Assembly: GCA_036268055.1 (NCBI GenBank)
Contig: DATAUW010000005.1
Span: 1-64,000 of the forward strand
Direction: 5' to 3'
Length of the DNA stretch: 64,000 nt
Origin: Verrucomicrobiia bacterium
GTDB lineage: Bacteria; Verrucomicrobiota; Verrucomicrobiia; Limisphaerales; Pedosphaeraceae
Shown here: piece after piece, positions 52,877 to 60,780 of the stretch
How the letters are laid out: each line of letters starts with the position of its first letter
Numbering within the stretch: the stretch's first letter is position 1
Position numbers and translations under genes: made by a program
Notes under the pieces: generated by a model
Databases searched by the model: none
Told to the model about the DNA's origin: nothing
Seen by the model: only the letters and a program-made list of their open reading frames with translations

Positions 52877-54693
52877 TGCGGCTCCTCACTTTTGGGCTGC
52901 TGGAGCGGCAGGATGACGATGAAAGTCGAGCCTTCGCCGAGCTTGCTTTGCGCCGTGATCAAACCGCCGTGGCGATCGGAAATGCGGCGGCAAACGGCGA
53001 GACCCACACCCGTCCCCTCATATTCGCTGCGTCCGTGCAGACGTTGAAATACCGTGAAAACTTTTTCCAAATATTTTTCTTCAAAACCGATGCCGTTGTC
53101 CTGCACCGTGAGCAGGCAAAATTTATCGCCGGGCTTGGCATCGCGCGAACGCTTGGGTAGCGCGGCCTCTTCCTGGATTTGATCGCGCGTGATGATTTGC
53201 GCCTCGACTTTCACGCTCGGCACCGCGCCGGGCGCCTGGAATTTAAGCGCATTGCCCAAAAGATTTTGCAGAAGCTGGCGCATCTGCGTCGGGTCCGCCT
53301 GAATGGTCGGCAGCCGGCTCACCTGCACATTCGCGGAGGTTTGCTCGATGCGATGTTCCAGGTCCACGAGCACTTCTGCCGTGACCGCGCCGAGATCAAC
53401 CGGCACGAGCGGCTGTGAAGAACTGATCACGCGCGAAAACGTCAGCAGGTCATTAATCAATTTCTGCATGCGCGCAGCAGCGCTTTGCATGCGGTCAAGA
53501 TAGTCGCGACCTTCGTCAAGCTGCACTGTCTCGCACTTAACCTTGAGCCGGTCGCCGAACGCCTGGATTTTGCGCAACGGCTCCTGTAAATCATGCGAAG
53601 CAACGTAGGCAAACTCTTCCAACTCCCGATTGGAACGCGCAAGTTCCATCGCTTTTTGATTGAGCTTGTCTTCCGCGTGCCGCCGCTCGGTGATGTCCTT
53701 GAACGTCACCACCGCGCCGACAATTCTCTCGTTCTCGCGAATCGGCGTGCGCACATACTCGGCGGGAAAACTCGAACCGTCCTTGCGAAAAAAAATCTGT
53801 TCCGGCAACGGCTGGCCTTGCGGATCGCGTAGCCAGTTTGTTCCTTCTTTTGCACCGTCATCTTTCCCCCCGCGCGCCTTGTTTCCGAAAAAAATCGCAT
53901 CTTCGCTCTGGCCCACCAGCTCTTCGATTTTCCAGCCTGTGCATTTGGCCGCGACCGGATTTACAAACGTCGCCCGGCCCAACAAGTCAAAACCGCAGAT
54001 GCCTTCCGCCGCCGAATTCAAGATAAGTTCGTTGCGGCGCTGCAATTTTTGCAATTCCACCGTGCGTGCCTGCACGTGCATTTCGAGCACGTCCTTGGAG
54101 CGTTCGAGTTGGTGGGTTTGTTGCGCCAGATTTTTTTCGGTTTCGCGGCGTTGCTCCAATTCGCGTTCAAGCGCGCCGTGATTCTCCACCACCTTGGCGA
54201 GCCGAACTTCGGCTGCGGCGCGCGCATCGCGGGCTTCTTCTTCGGAGACGCGGGCATCGGCCAGTTGGCCCAAAAGTCGGTGAGCACGAAGATTCGCTTC
54301 TTCAGCCGCATGCGCGCCGCCTTTTGACCAATTACTCCACAGCCAGCGGCTGCTCCAGATCGCGACCGTAAAAAGTCCCGCGCCGCTGGCAACCGCCGCC
54401 AAAGCCAATTTCAATGCCCAGCGATTGGCTTGTTCCAAAATCACCGCCAAGTCCCGCGCCGATGAACCGGTGGATTTGTTCACGATTTGGGCAGCGATGA
54501 AATGTAATCCCTGCAAACCGGACATGTATGCCCAGACACTGCCCACGATTGCGACCAGCAAAACAGCGGTTGCGAAGATCACGACTATCTTGAGTTCCGG
54601 TGATTTTTTGGGCTTCGCGTCAGTGCGCGCCGGTTCTTCTGCCCACACTCCCGTGGTGTCCAAGGGCTGCGCTTTGGTGTCAAAAAATATCAT
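52873..54693 (-). CDS. Membrane sensor histidine kinase with coiled coil and PAS domain
   Basis: 606 residues from ATG 54693; an ATG at 54741 would add 16 residues and is less likely. Two membrane segments lie at about 35-57 and 96-118, enclosing a short periplasmic part. A long coiled coil (about 130-230) leads to a PAS domain (about 235-350), and the HisKA domain holds His367 in ASHDLQEPL, the phytochrome-like type. The HATPase domain ends with GTGVGLAVCRRISDRHGG. It starts the phosphorelay of three genes. A 16-base palindrome covers its start codon. Confidence 0.92.
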   Translation of the reverse strand: MIFFDTKAQPLDTTGVWAEEPARTDAKPKKSPELKIVVIFATAVLLVAIVGSVWAYMSGLQGLHFIAAQIVNKSTGSSARDLAVILEQANRWALKLALAAVASGAGLFTVAIWSSRWLWSNWSKGGAHAAEEANLRAHRLLGQLADARVSEEEARDARAAAEVRLAKVVENHGALERELEQRRETEKNLAQQTHQLERSKDVLEMHVQARTVELQKLQRRNELILNSAAEGICGFDLLGRATFVNPVAAKCTGWKIEELVGQSEDAIFFGNKARGGKDDGAKEGTNWLRDPQGQPLPEQIFFRKDGSSFPAEYVRTPIRENERIVGAVVTFKDITERRHAEDKLNQKAMELARSNRELEEFAYVASHDLQEPLRKIQAFGDRLKVKCETVQLDEGRDYLDRMQSAAARMQKLINDLLTFSRVISSSQPLVPVDLGAVTAEVLVDLEHRIEQTSANVQVSRLPTIQADPTQMRQLLQNLLGNALKFQAPGAVPSVKVEAQIITRDQIQEEAALPKRSRDAKPGDKFCLLTVQDNGIGFEEKYLEKVFTVFQRLHGRSEYEGTGVGLAVCRRISDRHGGLITAQSKLGEGSTFIVILPLQQPKSEEPQ

Positions 54694-54704
54694 ATATATA
54701 TGAT
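54689..54704. promoter_or_regulatory. Perfect 16-base AT palindrome over a kinase start codon
   Basis: ATCATATATATATGAT is fully self-complementary and contains the predicted ATG of the sensor kinase (minus strand). It could be an operator by which the phosphorelay is autoregulated, or simply a flexible AT stretch at the start. The 277-base gap to lpxI holds no gene that I recognise. Confidence 0.4.
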
Positions 54705-54981
54705 CACAAATCTCAGACTGTCGCCGCTTTGCGTGCGTCACGGCTCATTCCTGCGAGCGCTTTCCGAAAAAGCAGTTCATACGCCACGCAGCCGCGGATG
54801 CCAAAAGACCTACACGAATTTTCTCCGAAAAACCGGTTCACACGCAAGCCGCGCGCCCTGTCCCAACTCCGGACAATTCTGCCCACGAATCGGACAACTA
54901 TAATTCTTGATGCGATTTGCCAAATCGCATTCCACGACGCGCTGCTTGCCACTTGAGCCTGTCGCTCTATATGGTAAGCGG

Positions 54982-55800
54982 ATGGCTGAAGTTGATACTT
55001 TAGGTATAATCGCCGGAAACCGGACGCTGCCACTCATCCTCGCCCGCCAGGCGCGCGCGATGGGCGTGAAGAAACTGATTGCCGTCGCTTTTGAAGGCGA
55101 AACCGATCCCGCACTCGCGGGGTTGGTGGACGAAATCGTTTGGACAAAAGTTGGGCAGCTTTCCAAAATGATTTCCGCTTTCACCAGCCGCGGAGTGACG
55201 CAGTGCGTCATGGTGGGACAAATCGCGCCGAAAAATCTTTTCGATTTACGACCCGACCTGCGCGCGATGGCCGTGCTCTTCAAGCTGAAGGAAAAAAACG
55301 CCCACACGATTTTTGGCGCCATCGCCAACGAATTGAAACGCGACGGCGTGGAATTGATCGAGGCCACGCCGTGGCTAAAACCCTTGATGCCCCAGGCTGG
55401 TTTTGCCCTCGGCCCAAAACTTACGGAGGAACAATCTTCTGATGTGGCGTTTGGCCATCGCATCGCCAAGGAAATTTCGCGGCTGGAAATCGGTCAGATC
55501 GTCGTCGTGAAGAATGGCGTCGTGCTGGCAGTCGAAGGTTTTGAAGGAACCGACAAATGTCTTCAACGCGGCGGCGAATTAGCCGGTCCGAACGGCGGCG
55601 CGGTGGCTGTAAAAGTCGCGCGCGAAAAACACGACCTGCGCTTCGACATCCCCTGCATCGGGCCCAAAACCCTGGAGACTTGCGTTGCCGCCAACATTTC
55701 CGTTCTCGCGCTCGAGCCCAGCAAAACGCTTTTGCTCGAACAAAATGTCTGCGAGGAACTCGCCCATAAACATAAAATCACCCTCACGACTACCGCTTAA
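54982..55800 (+). CDS. lpxI: UDP-2,3-diacylglucosamine pyrophosphatase LpxI
   Basis: 272 residues from ATG 54982. LpxI hydrolyses UDP-2,3-diacylglucosamine to lipid X, replacing LpxH in many non-enteric bacteria. The family (formerly DUF1009) is recognised by LGIIAGNRTLPLILARQARAMGV, VMVGQIAPKNLFDLRPDLRA, and AVEGFEGTDKCLQRGGELAGPNGGAVAVKVA. The longer frame to 54907 starts poorly. It is divergent from the phosphorelay and leads to an unknown gene and gnd. The committed lipid A gene lpxC/fabZ and lpxA lie elsewhere in the window (20.3-22.5 kb). Confidence 0.95.
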   Translation: MAEVDTLGIIAGNRTLPLILARQARAMGVKKLIAVAFEGETDPALAGLVDEIVWTKVGQLSKMISAFTSRGVTQCVMVGQIAPKNLFDLRPDLRAMAVLFKLKEKNAHTIFGAIANELKRDGVELIEATPWLKPLMPQAGFALGPKLTEEQSSDVAFGHRIAKEISRLEIGQIVVVKNGVVLAVEGFEGTDKCLQRGGELAGPNGGAVAVKVAREKHDLRFDIPCIGPKTLETCVAANISVLALEPSKTLLLEQNVCEELAHKHKITLTTTA

Positions 55801-55856
55801 TGTCCGCTTTCTCCTTGAACTTCGCGCCCCATTAATTGCATTAATACAGATATTGT

Positions 55857-56363
55857 ATGTTGACCGCCCACGAAATGTTCGGATTCATGTCGCCCGCGCT
55901 CGCCGGGGAAATTCTCTCCTACGCCTTTGAAGCGGACAAACCGCTCTATCGCACCGCCATGGGCGCCATCGCCGAGGCGCGCAAAGTGCGTCCGATTTTC
56001 CTCGAGCGCCAACCGCGCCAGCAACGCCACGCCACCATGCTCAGTTCGCTCACGCGCCCGGACATGGAATTGATCGCAAATAATCTCATCCGCAACTGGC
56101 TTGTTCAAAAACAAAACGCCATGCTCGTGCAATTTTTGGATGGCCTCGGCATTCCCCACGAAAAGGGCGTGGTCGAAAATCTCCCACCCGCGATGGACGA
56201 CGCCAAGCTTCAAGCCGCCGTGGATGATCTGCTCGAAAAATTTCCTCACGAAACTGTCGCGATCTATCTTTTGGCTTTCAACGAAATGAACGAAGCCAAC
56301 TGGCCGAACCTCAAGGCAATGCTCGATAACAATCCGAAGTTGCAGTTGGGAAGCCACAGCTAG
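55857..56363 (+). CDS. Conserved-looking protein of unknown function
   Basis: 168 residues, one domain as far as I can see. The sequence is mostly alpha-helical with LTAHEMFGFMSPALAGEILSYAFEADKPLYRTAM at the start and DDLLEKFPHETVAIYLLAFNEMNEANW near the end. No signal peptide, membrane segment or known motif was found. Codon use and G/C-rich third positions look like real coding sequence. It lies between lpxI (56 bases) and gnd (105 bases) on the same strand and could be co-expressed. I do not recognise it. Confidence 0.7.
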   Translation: MLTAHEMFGFMSPALAGEILSYAFEADKPLYRTAMGAIAEARKVRPIFLERQPRQQRHATMLSSLTRPDMELIANNLIRNWLVQKQNAMLVQFLDGLGIPHEKGVVENLPPAMDDAKLQAAVDDLLEKFPHETVAIYLLAFNEMNEANWPNLKAMLDNNPKLQLGSHS

Positions 56364-56468
56364 TATCGCGGGTAACGACTTTCATTTAAAAACATCAACA
56401 CCATTAAAAAAACTGCTGGCTTACTTTGCCGGCTTTAGTATCGTATTGCGCACGAAGGGAAACTGACT

Positions 56469-57926
56469 ATGGAACCAAAAGGTGATATCGCAATGATCGG
56501 GCTCGCTGTAATGGGCCAGAACCTGATTCTAAACATGAACGATCACGGTTTCACCGTGGTCGCCTACAACCGCACCGTGGCCAAAGTGGACGAGTTTCTC
56601 GCCAATGAAGCCAAGGGCACAAACATTATCGGCGCCAAGTCCATCCCCGAGATGTGCTCGCTCCTCAAACGCCCTCGCCGCGTGATGATGCTCGTCAAGG
56701 CCGGCGCGGCCGTGGACGAATTCATCGAACAGCTTATCCCGCACCTTGAAAAGGGCGATATCATCATTGACGGCGGCAACTCGCTTTTCATTGATACCAT
56801 TCGCCGCACCAAATATCTTGAGTCCAAGGGATTCTACTTCATCGGCACCGGCGTTTCCGGCGGTGAAGAAGGTGCCCGTCACGGCCCATCCATCATGCCC
56901 GGCGGTTCCGTTGCCGCGTGGCCAGCGGTCAAAGACATTTTCCAGAAAATTTCCGCCAAGGTCGAAGACGGTACGCCCTGCTGCGATTGGGTCGGCGAAG
57001 ACGGTGCGGGCCATTATACCAAGATGGTGCATAACGGCATCGAATACGGCGACATGCAGGTCATCTGCGAAGCGTATCAGTTAATGCGCGACGGCCTCGG
57101 CATGACCCCGGACGAAATGTCTGAAGTCTTTACCGAATGGAACAAGGGTGAACTCGATTCCTTCCTCATCGAAATCACCGCCAATATTCTCAAGTTTAAG
57201 GACTCCGACGGCCTCCCGCTCGTGGACAAGATTCGCGATACCGCCGGTCAAAAAGGCACCGGCAAATGGACGGTCGAATCCTCCATGGAGTTTGGCATCC
57301 CCATCACGCTCATGGCCGAGGCCGTTTATTCCCGCTGCGTTTCCGCGCTGAAGGATGAACGCGTCACTTCTTCCAAAAAGCTTAAAGGTCCGCGCCCCAA
57401 AATCAGCGCCGACCGCAAGAAATTCTGCGAAGACATTCGCCGCGCGCTTTATGCGTCCAAAATCGTTTCCTACGCGCAGGGTTATATGCTTCTCCGCGCT
57501 GCCGCTACGAATTACAAATGGAATTTGAACTACGGCGGCATCGCCCTCATGTGGCGCGGTGGTTGCATCATCCGCAGCCGCTTCCTCGGCGAGATCAAGA
57601 AAGCCTACGATACCAATCCCAAGCTCCAAAATCTCTTGCTGGATAAATTCTTCAAGAAGGCCATCAAGGATTGCCAGCGTTCCTGGCGCAATGTCGTGGC
57701 GATGGGCGCGAAGAAAGGCATCCCTACGCCTTGCTTCTCGACCGCGTTGAACTTCTTCGACGGCTATCGCACCGAACATTTGCCCGCGAACCTGCTCCAA
57801 GCCCAGCGCGATTACTTCGGCGCCCACACTTATCAGCGCCTTGACGATCCGCCCGGAACGCCTCCGCATCACACGAATTGGACCGGCCACGGCGGCACAA
57901 CGTCGTCAAGTTCGTACAACGCTTAA
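56469..57926 (+). CDS. gnd: 6-phosphogluconate dehydrogenase, NADP-dependent, decarboxylating
   Basis: 485 residues, the long form of the enzyme. It oxidises and decarboxylates 6-phosphogluconate to ribulose 5-phosphate. Features: the coenzyme fold IAMIGLAVMGQNLILNM, the substrate loop GTGVSGGEEGARHGPSIMPGG, catalytic KMVHNGIEYGDMQ, and the C-terminal tail YFGAHTYQRLDDPPGTPPHHTNW. AAGGGA upstream serves as ribosome-binding site. It is followed by a terminator. Its product is also the precursor for the PRPP made by prs and for riboflavin, but no direct link is implied. Confidence 0.97.
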   Translation: MEPKGDIAMIGLAVMGQNLILNMNDHGFTVVAYNRTVAKVDEFLANEAKGTNIIGAKSIPEMCSLLKRPRRVMMLVKAGAAVDEFIEQLIPHLEKGDIIIDGGNSLFIDTIRRTKYLESKGFYFIGTGVSGGEEGARHGPSIMPGGSVAAWPAVKDIFQKISAKVEDGTPCCDWVGEDGAGHYTKMVHNGIEYGDMQVICEAYQLMRDGLGMTPDEMSEVFTEWNKGELDSFLIEITANILKFKDSDGLPLVDKIRDTAGQKGTGKWTVESSMEFGIPITLMAEAVYSRCVSALKDERVTSSKKLKGPRPKISADRKKFCEDIRRALYASKIVSYAQGYMLLRAAATNYKWNLNYGGIALMWRGGCIIRSRFLGEIKKAYDTNPKLQNLLLDKFFKKAIKDCQRSWRNVVAMGAKKGIPTPCFSTALNFFDGYRTEHLPANLLQAQRDYFGAHTYQRLDDPPGTPPHHTNWTGHGGTTSSSSYNA

Positions 57927-57941
57927 GCTGAATCTTTCACA

Positions 57942-57981
57942 ACTGACGGTTGACGCCTCAAGCGCAGCCGTCAGTTTTTTT
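57942..57981. terminator. Intrinsic terminator after gnd
   Basis: An 8-base stem (ACTGACGG with CCGTCAGT, 57942-57949 with 57968-57975) with an 18-base loop is followed by TTTTTTT. It serves gnd and lies at the end of the converging DUF1080 lipoprotein gene, whose stop codon overlaps the T-tract. Confidence 0.85.
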
Positions 57982-58744
57982 GTGCCTTGATGCGCTGCGC
58001 TTCATCCGCGCTCAAGTCGCGAATCTTCACGTCCCTGATTGCCGCACGCGTCTGATATGTTGCCACACCAAACGGTTTGGAATCCTCAATCTCCCCAAAT
58101 CGCAATCCAACTCGCTTCCCGGTCGTGACCACACTCACCTCTTTCTTGTCATCCAGCCACGCTTCGATCTTCGTCTCCGTTACTCGCACCCGCACGCGGT
58201 ACCACCGGTTCATGTCAAATTTCATGAAATCCGTCGTTTCATTTTCCGACGCGTCCTGGTCATCAAGACTCGACAAGCCCACCAGCGAACCGCCCCAGCC
58301 TCCGACAATCAGGCTGCAATACGAATCGCCCACCGGAAACGTCAGCCCGCAAAAAAAGTCCGAACCATCCAGTTTCATCGCGTCCAGCGCCACCTCGTAA
58401 TTCATCTTCGGCACTAGGTTCGTAAAATTGATGCCGCTCAACGATGCCCCCTCCCCGATCACGACCAATCCCTCCTCGCATTCGACTTTCGCGCCTCCGG
58501 TGAAATCTGTCACCTGCCATCCCGCAAGCGTCCGCCCGTCGAGCAGCGATTTCCAGCCTTCACCCGGCAGCGGCGCTGAAGGCACTGACGCCGCCTTGTG
58601 CAAAACCGATTCGGTTGCCGGCGCCGGCGGCCGCACCACGACAATTTCCGGCACTTCCTTCACCTGCCAATTCGGCGAAGTCTTCGACGCACAACCGGTC
58701 AGCAACATCGCTCCGGCCAGCCACAGAAAATTATTTTTCGTCAC
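57971..58744 (-). CDS. DUF1080 lipoprotein
   Basis: 257 residues from GTG 58744, chosen because it gives a lipoprotein signal with lipobox LLTG-C (NNFLWLAGAMLLTGCASK). The frame continues upstream without a signal. The DUF1080 domain follows: EGWKSLLDGRTLAGWQV, then IVGGWGGSLVGLSSLDDQDASENE in place of the usual ring motif, and FGVATYQTRAAIRDVKIRDLS. It is anchored to the outer or inner membrane. The family includes sugar hydrolases, so it may bind or cut a sugar. A second DUF1080 gene lies at 14.8-15.9 kb. Confidence 0.85.
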   Translation of the reverse strand: MTKNNFLWLAGAMLLTGCASKTSPNWQVKEVPEIVVVRPPAPATESVLHKAASVPSAPLPGEGWKSLLDGRTLAGWQVTDFTGGAKVECEEGLVVIGEGASLSGINFTNLVPKMNYEVALDAMKLDGSDFFCGLTFPVGDSYCSLIVGGWGGSLVGLSSLDDQDASENETTDFMKFDMNRWYRVRVRVTETKIEAWLDDKKEVSVVTTGKRVGLRFGEIEDSKPFGVATYQTRAAIRDVKIRDLSADEAQRIKAQKN

Positions 58745-58758
58745 GCAGATTCTCTCCG

Positions 58759-58980
58759 TCAGTAACCTTGTCGTTTCAAGATATACATGATGACGAGAAT
58801 CAAACCACACGCAAGCGACATCATCGCCGCGGAACCCACGAAATAAGACAGTGACCCCATCAGCAAACCGCCGCACAGCGGGATCCACGACTGCTGCTTC
58901 TTCCCATAAATAAAAAAGCCCGTGCCGACCGCGCCCCAAAGCAGTGACGCAATAAGTGAACTCGCGGTAAAATCAAGCAC
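58759..58980 (-). CDS. Small two-to-three-span membrane protein
   Basis: 73 residues from GTG 58980; the longer frame to 59076 adds residues unlike a membrane protein. Hydrophobic segments are SLIASLLWGAVGTGFFIYG, WIPLCGGLLMGSLSYFV and MMSLACGLILVIMYIL. Small proteins with this arrangement are known in Verrucomicrobia and Planctomycetes, without assigned function. It lies 14 bases upstream of the DUF1080 lipoprotein gene on the same strand, so both may be one transcript. Confidence 0.65.
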   Translation of the reverse strand: MLDFTASSLIASLLWGAVGTGFFIYGKKQQSWIPLCGGLLMGSLSYFVGSAAMMSLACGLILVIMYILKRQGY

Positions 58981-59003
58981 GCGCCCCCCTTTCCCCACGG
59001 AGC

Positions 59004-59020
59004 GCGGGTCTATGACCCGC
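59004..59020. repeat. GCGGGTC-TAT-GACCCGC mini-hairpin
   Basis: A perfect 7-base stem with a TAT loop, followed by AGCAAT. It is almost the same as the element at 49604-49620 read from the other strand, so both belong to one dispersed family. It lies in the divergent gap between the small membrane protein and the exchanger-like gene. Confidence 0.6.
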
Positions 59021-59148
59021 AGCAATGTGCATTTGCCCGGTGACTCCCAATCCGTCAACCATCTCCCGCCCCGCAAAAAACAATCGCCGCCCCGCCACGA
59101 TTGCCAATCGCGTTCGCTCTTGTTTAACTCCCCGCGTTGAATTCATTG

Positions 59149-60147
59149 GTGACATGGATTGAAAGCCACGGCGCGTGGAGTCCCTATTGGATGGTCGGCG
59201 TGTTTCTTGGCGCGTCGTTCGTCACAATTTGGCGGCTCGAAAGCATGTCCAGCGGCGGCTTGGAAGGCACCGTGCTCGGCACGCTGGTGACGCCTTACAT
59301 CACCGGCATGGGCAACTTGATTTTCGCCTTCGTGCTCGCGCGCAAAGGCGGTGCCGCCACGGATGTCTTTACCAATTGCCTCGTCAACAACGTCACCAAC
59401 ATGACACTTGTTCTCGGTGTGCCCGCCGCGATTTGGAAACTCAATCTTCGGCCCGAAAAAAGTGCCACTGCCAAAAAAACCGCCAAGCTGAAAAAATCCC
59501 CGCCCATCCACACCATCAATCGCCTCTCGCTGTTGCTCACGCTCACCGCCGTGCTGTTTTTCACTGGCGCGACCTGGGCGCTCGGCAAGGATGGCCACAT
59601 CGGTTTCAACGACGGCCTGGTGCTGGTTGGCCTTTTTCTTTTTTGGCAATGCATCCACATCTTCGATGTTCTCAAAACCAACGCCAGCCAGAACCGCAGT
59701 TTCAGTTGGCTGCTTCCCCTTGACCTCGCCATCCTCGCCATCGGCGCTTACGCCATATATATAAGCACCGATTGGCTGGTGGACTGGATTTCCAAAATCC
59801 ACACCGGTTTCATCAGCGTGAAATATCTTGGCTGGCTGAGTGGCTGGTTGATGGTTTTGCCGAACGCGCTGCTCGCCATTTATTACGCCGCCACCAAACG
59901 CCCCGAAGTCGTTTACACTTCGCAAGTGGGCGACAACCACATTTGCATTCCGCTGTGCATCGGCGTGTTTGCGCTCTACCAGACCATCGCCGTGCCAGCG
60001 TTCTTCGAGCCGGGCGTCTGGATTTTGATGGGCGCAACGCTGGTTCATTTTTTCTTCATTGCGATTCTGGGCCGCCTCCCGCGCATCGCGGGCTGGCTCC
60101 TGATCGCTGCCTATGGCTATTTTCTCTATGCTGGTTTGTTGAAATGA
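59149..60147 (+). CDS. CaCA-type cation/calcium exchanger-like membrane protein
   Basis: 332 residues from GTG 59149; a TTG at 59137 is an alternative. About nine to ten membrane segments. The first alpha-repeat-like stretch is TGMGNLIFAF followed by CLVNNVTNMTLVLG, the second is VLPNALLAIYYAATK then VGDNHICIPLCIGV, with the order and spacing of the Na+/Ca2+ exchanger alpha repeats. In both repeats the acidic Glu of TSLPE is replaced by Asn (MGN, LPN), while the N and D of the second halves remain. A cation exchanger function is therefore likely but with altered ion binding. It converges with the next gene. Confidence 0.7.
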   Translation: MTWIESHGAWSPYWMVGVFLGASFVTIWRLESMSSGGLEGTVLGTLVTPYITGMGNLIFAFVLARKGGAATDVFTNCLVNNVTNMTLVLGVPAAIWKLNLRPEKSATAKKTAKLKKSPPIHTINRLSLLLTLTAVLFFTGATWALGKDGHIGFNDGLVLVGLFLFWQCIHIFDVLKTNASQNRSFSWLLPLDLAILAIGAYAIYISTDWLVDWISKIHTGFISVKYLGWLSGWLMVLPNALLAIYYAATKRPEVVYTSQVGDNHICIPLCIGVFALYQTIAVPAFFEPGVWILMGATLVHFFFIAILGRLPRIAGWLLIAAYGYFLYAGLLK

Positions 60148-60150
60148 ATT

Positions 60151-60576
60151 TCACAACGTGTACACTAGCGGGTTCGCGCGGATCTTATCGCTTAATTCCA
60201 CGAACGGCACCTGCGCCTCAATCCAATTCGGATTCTTCGCAATATCTTCCATGGATTTCATCGTGTGATTGCAGATCAAATAATACCCGTCGCCCAAAAC
60301 CAGGAAAGCCTCAAACAACGTCCCCACGCCGTTCCGGGTAAATTCAAAATCACCCACCCCATGCGCCGCTTTCACCAATTCGGCCCGCAACGCCCCCAGG
60401 TCTTTCGCAAAATTTTTCAGGAAATCGTCATTCCTTGGTCCGATATAATTCAGGATGCGGCTGCGTTTTTGCGCCAGCGATACCACCGCCCACTCGTCAA
60501 ACACGACTTGTTTGTAGCGCGAATTCATCTGGTCGGCAGAGTGTTTGATGGCTTTCGTGAGTTCTTCAAGCGTCAT
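60151..60576 (-). CDS. Conserved-looking protein of unknown function
   Basis: 141 residues from ATG 60576 (the frame to 60609 adds an unlikely start). The sequence is helix-strand mixed: MTLEELTKAIKHSADQMN, FDEWAVVSLAQKRSRILNYIGPRNDDFLKNF, GVGTLFEAFLVLGDGYYLICNH. The last part resembles small ligand-binding domains, but I could not assign a family. No signal or membrane segment. It converges with the exchanger gene, leaving 3 bases between the stops. No partner gene is evident; I do not recognise it. Confidence 0.65.
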   Translation of the reverse strand: MTLEELTKAIKHSADQMNSRYKQVVFDEWAVVSLAQKRSRILNYIGPRNDDFLKNFAKDLGALRAELVKAAHGVGDFEFTRNGVGTLFEAFLVLGDGYYLICNHTMKSMEDIAKNPNWIEAQVPFVELSDKIRANPLVYTL

Positions 60577-60780
60577 AGAATGATTCCGTTGTGTCCAAAT
60601 TGCAGGCACGATTCGCCCCGAAGCAAGACAGTCCCCACCGTCAAACGACCAGGCGATCCGTCGCGCATTTTGGGTTCTTTATTATCTTTTTCGACTGTCG
60701 CAATCTCGTCCACTGGAGATAGTGCTTTCAGCTTCACGGATTAAAGCTACTGTTATACCAACCCTGAAATCGTCATTTTG

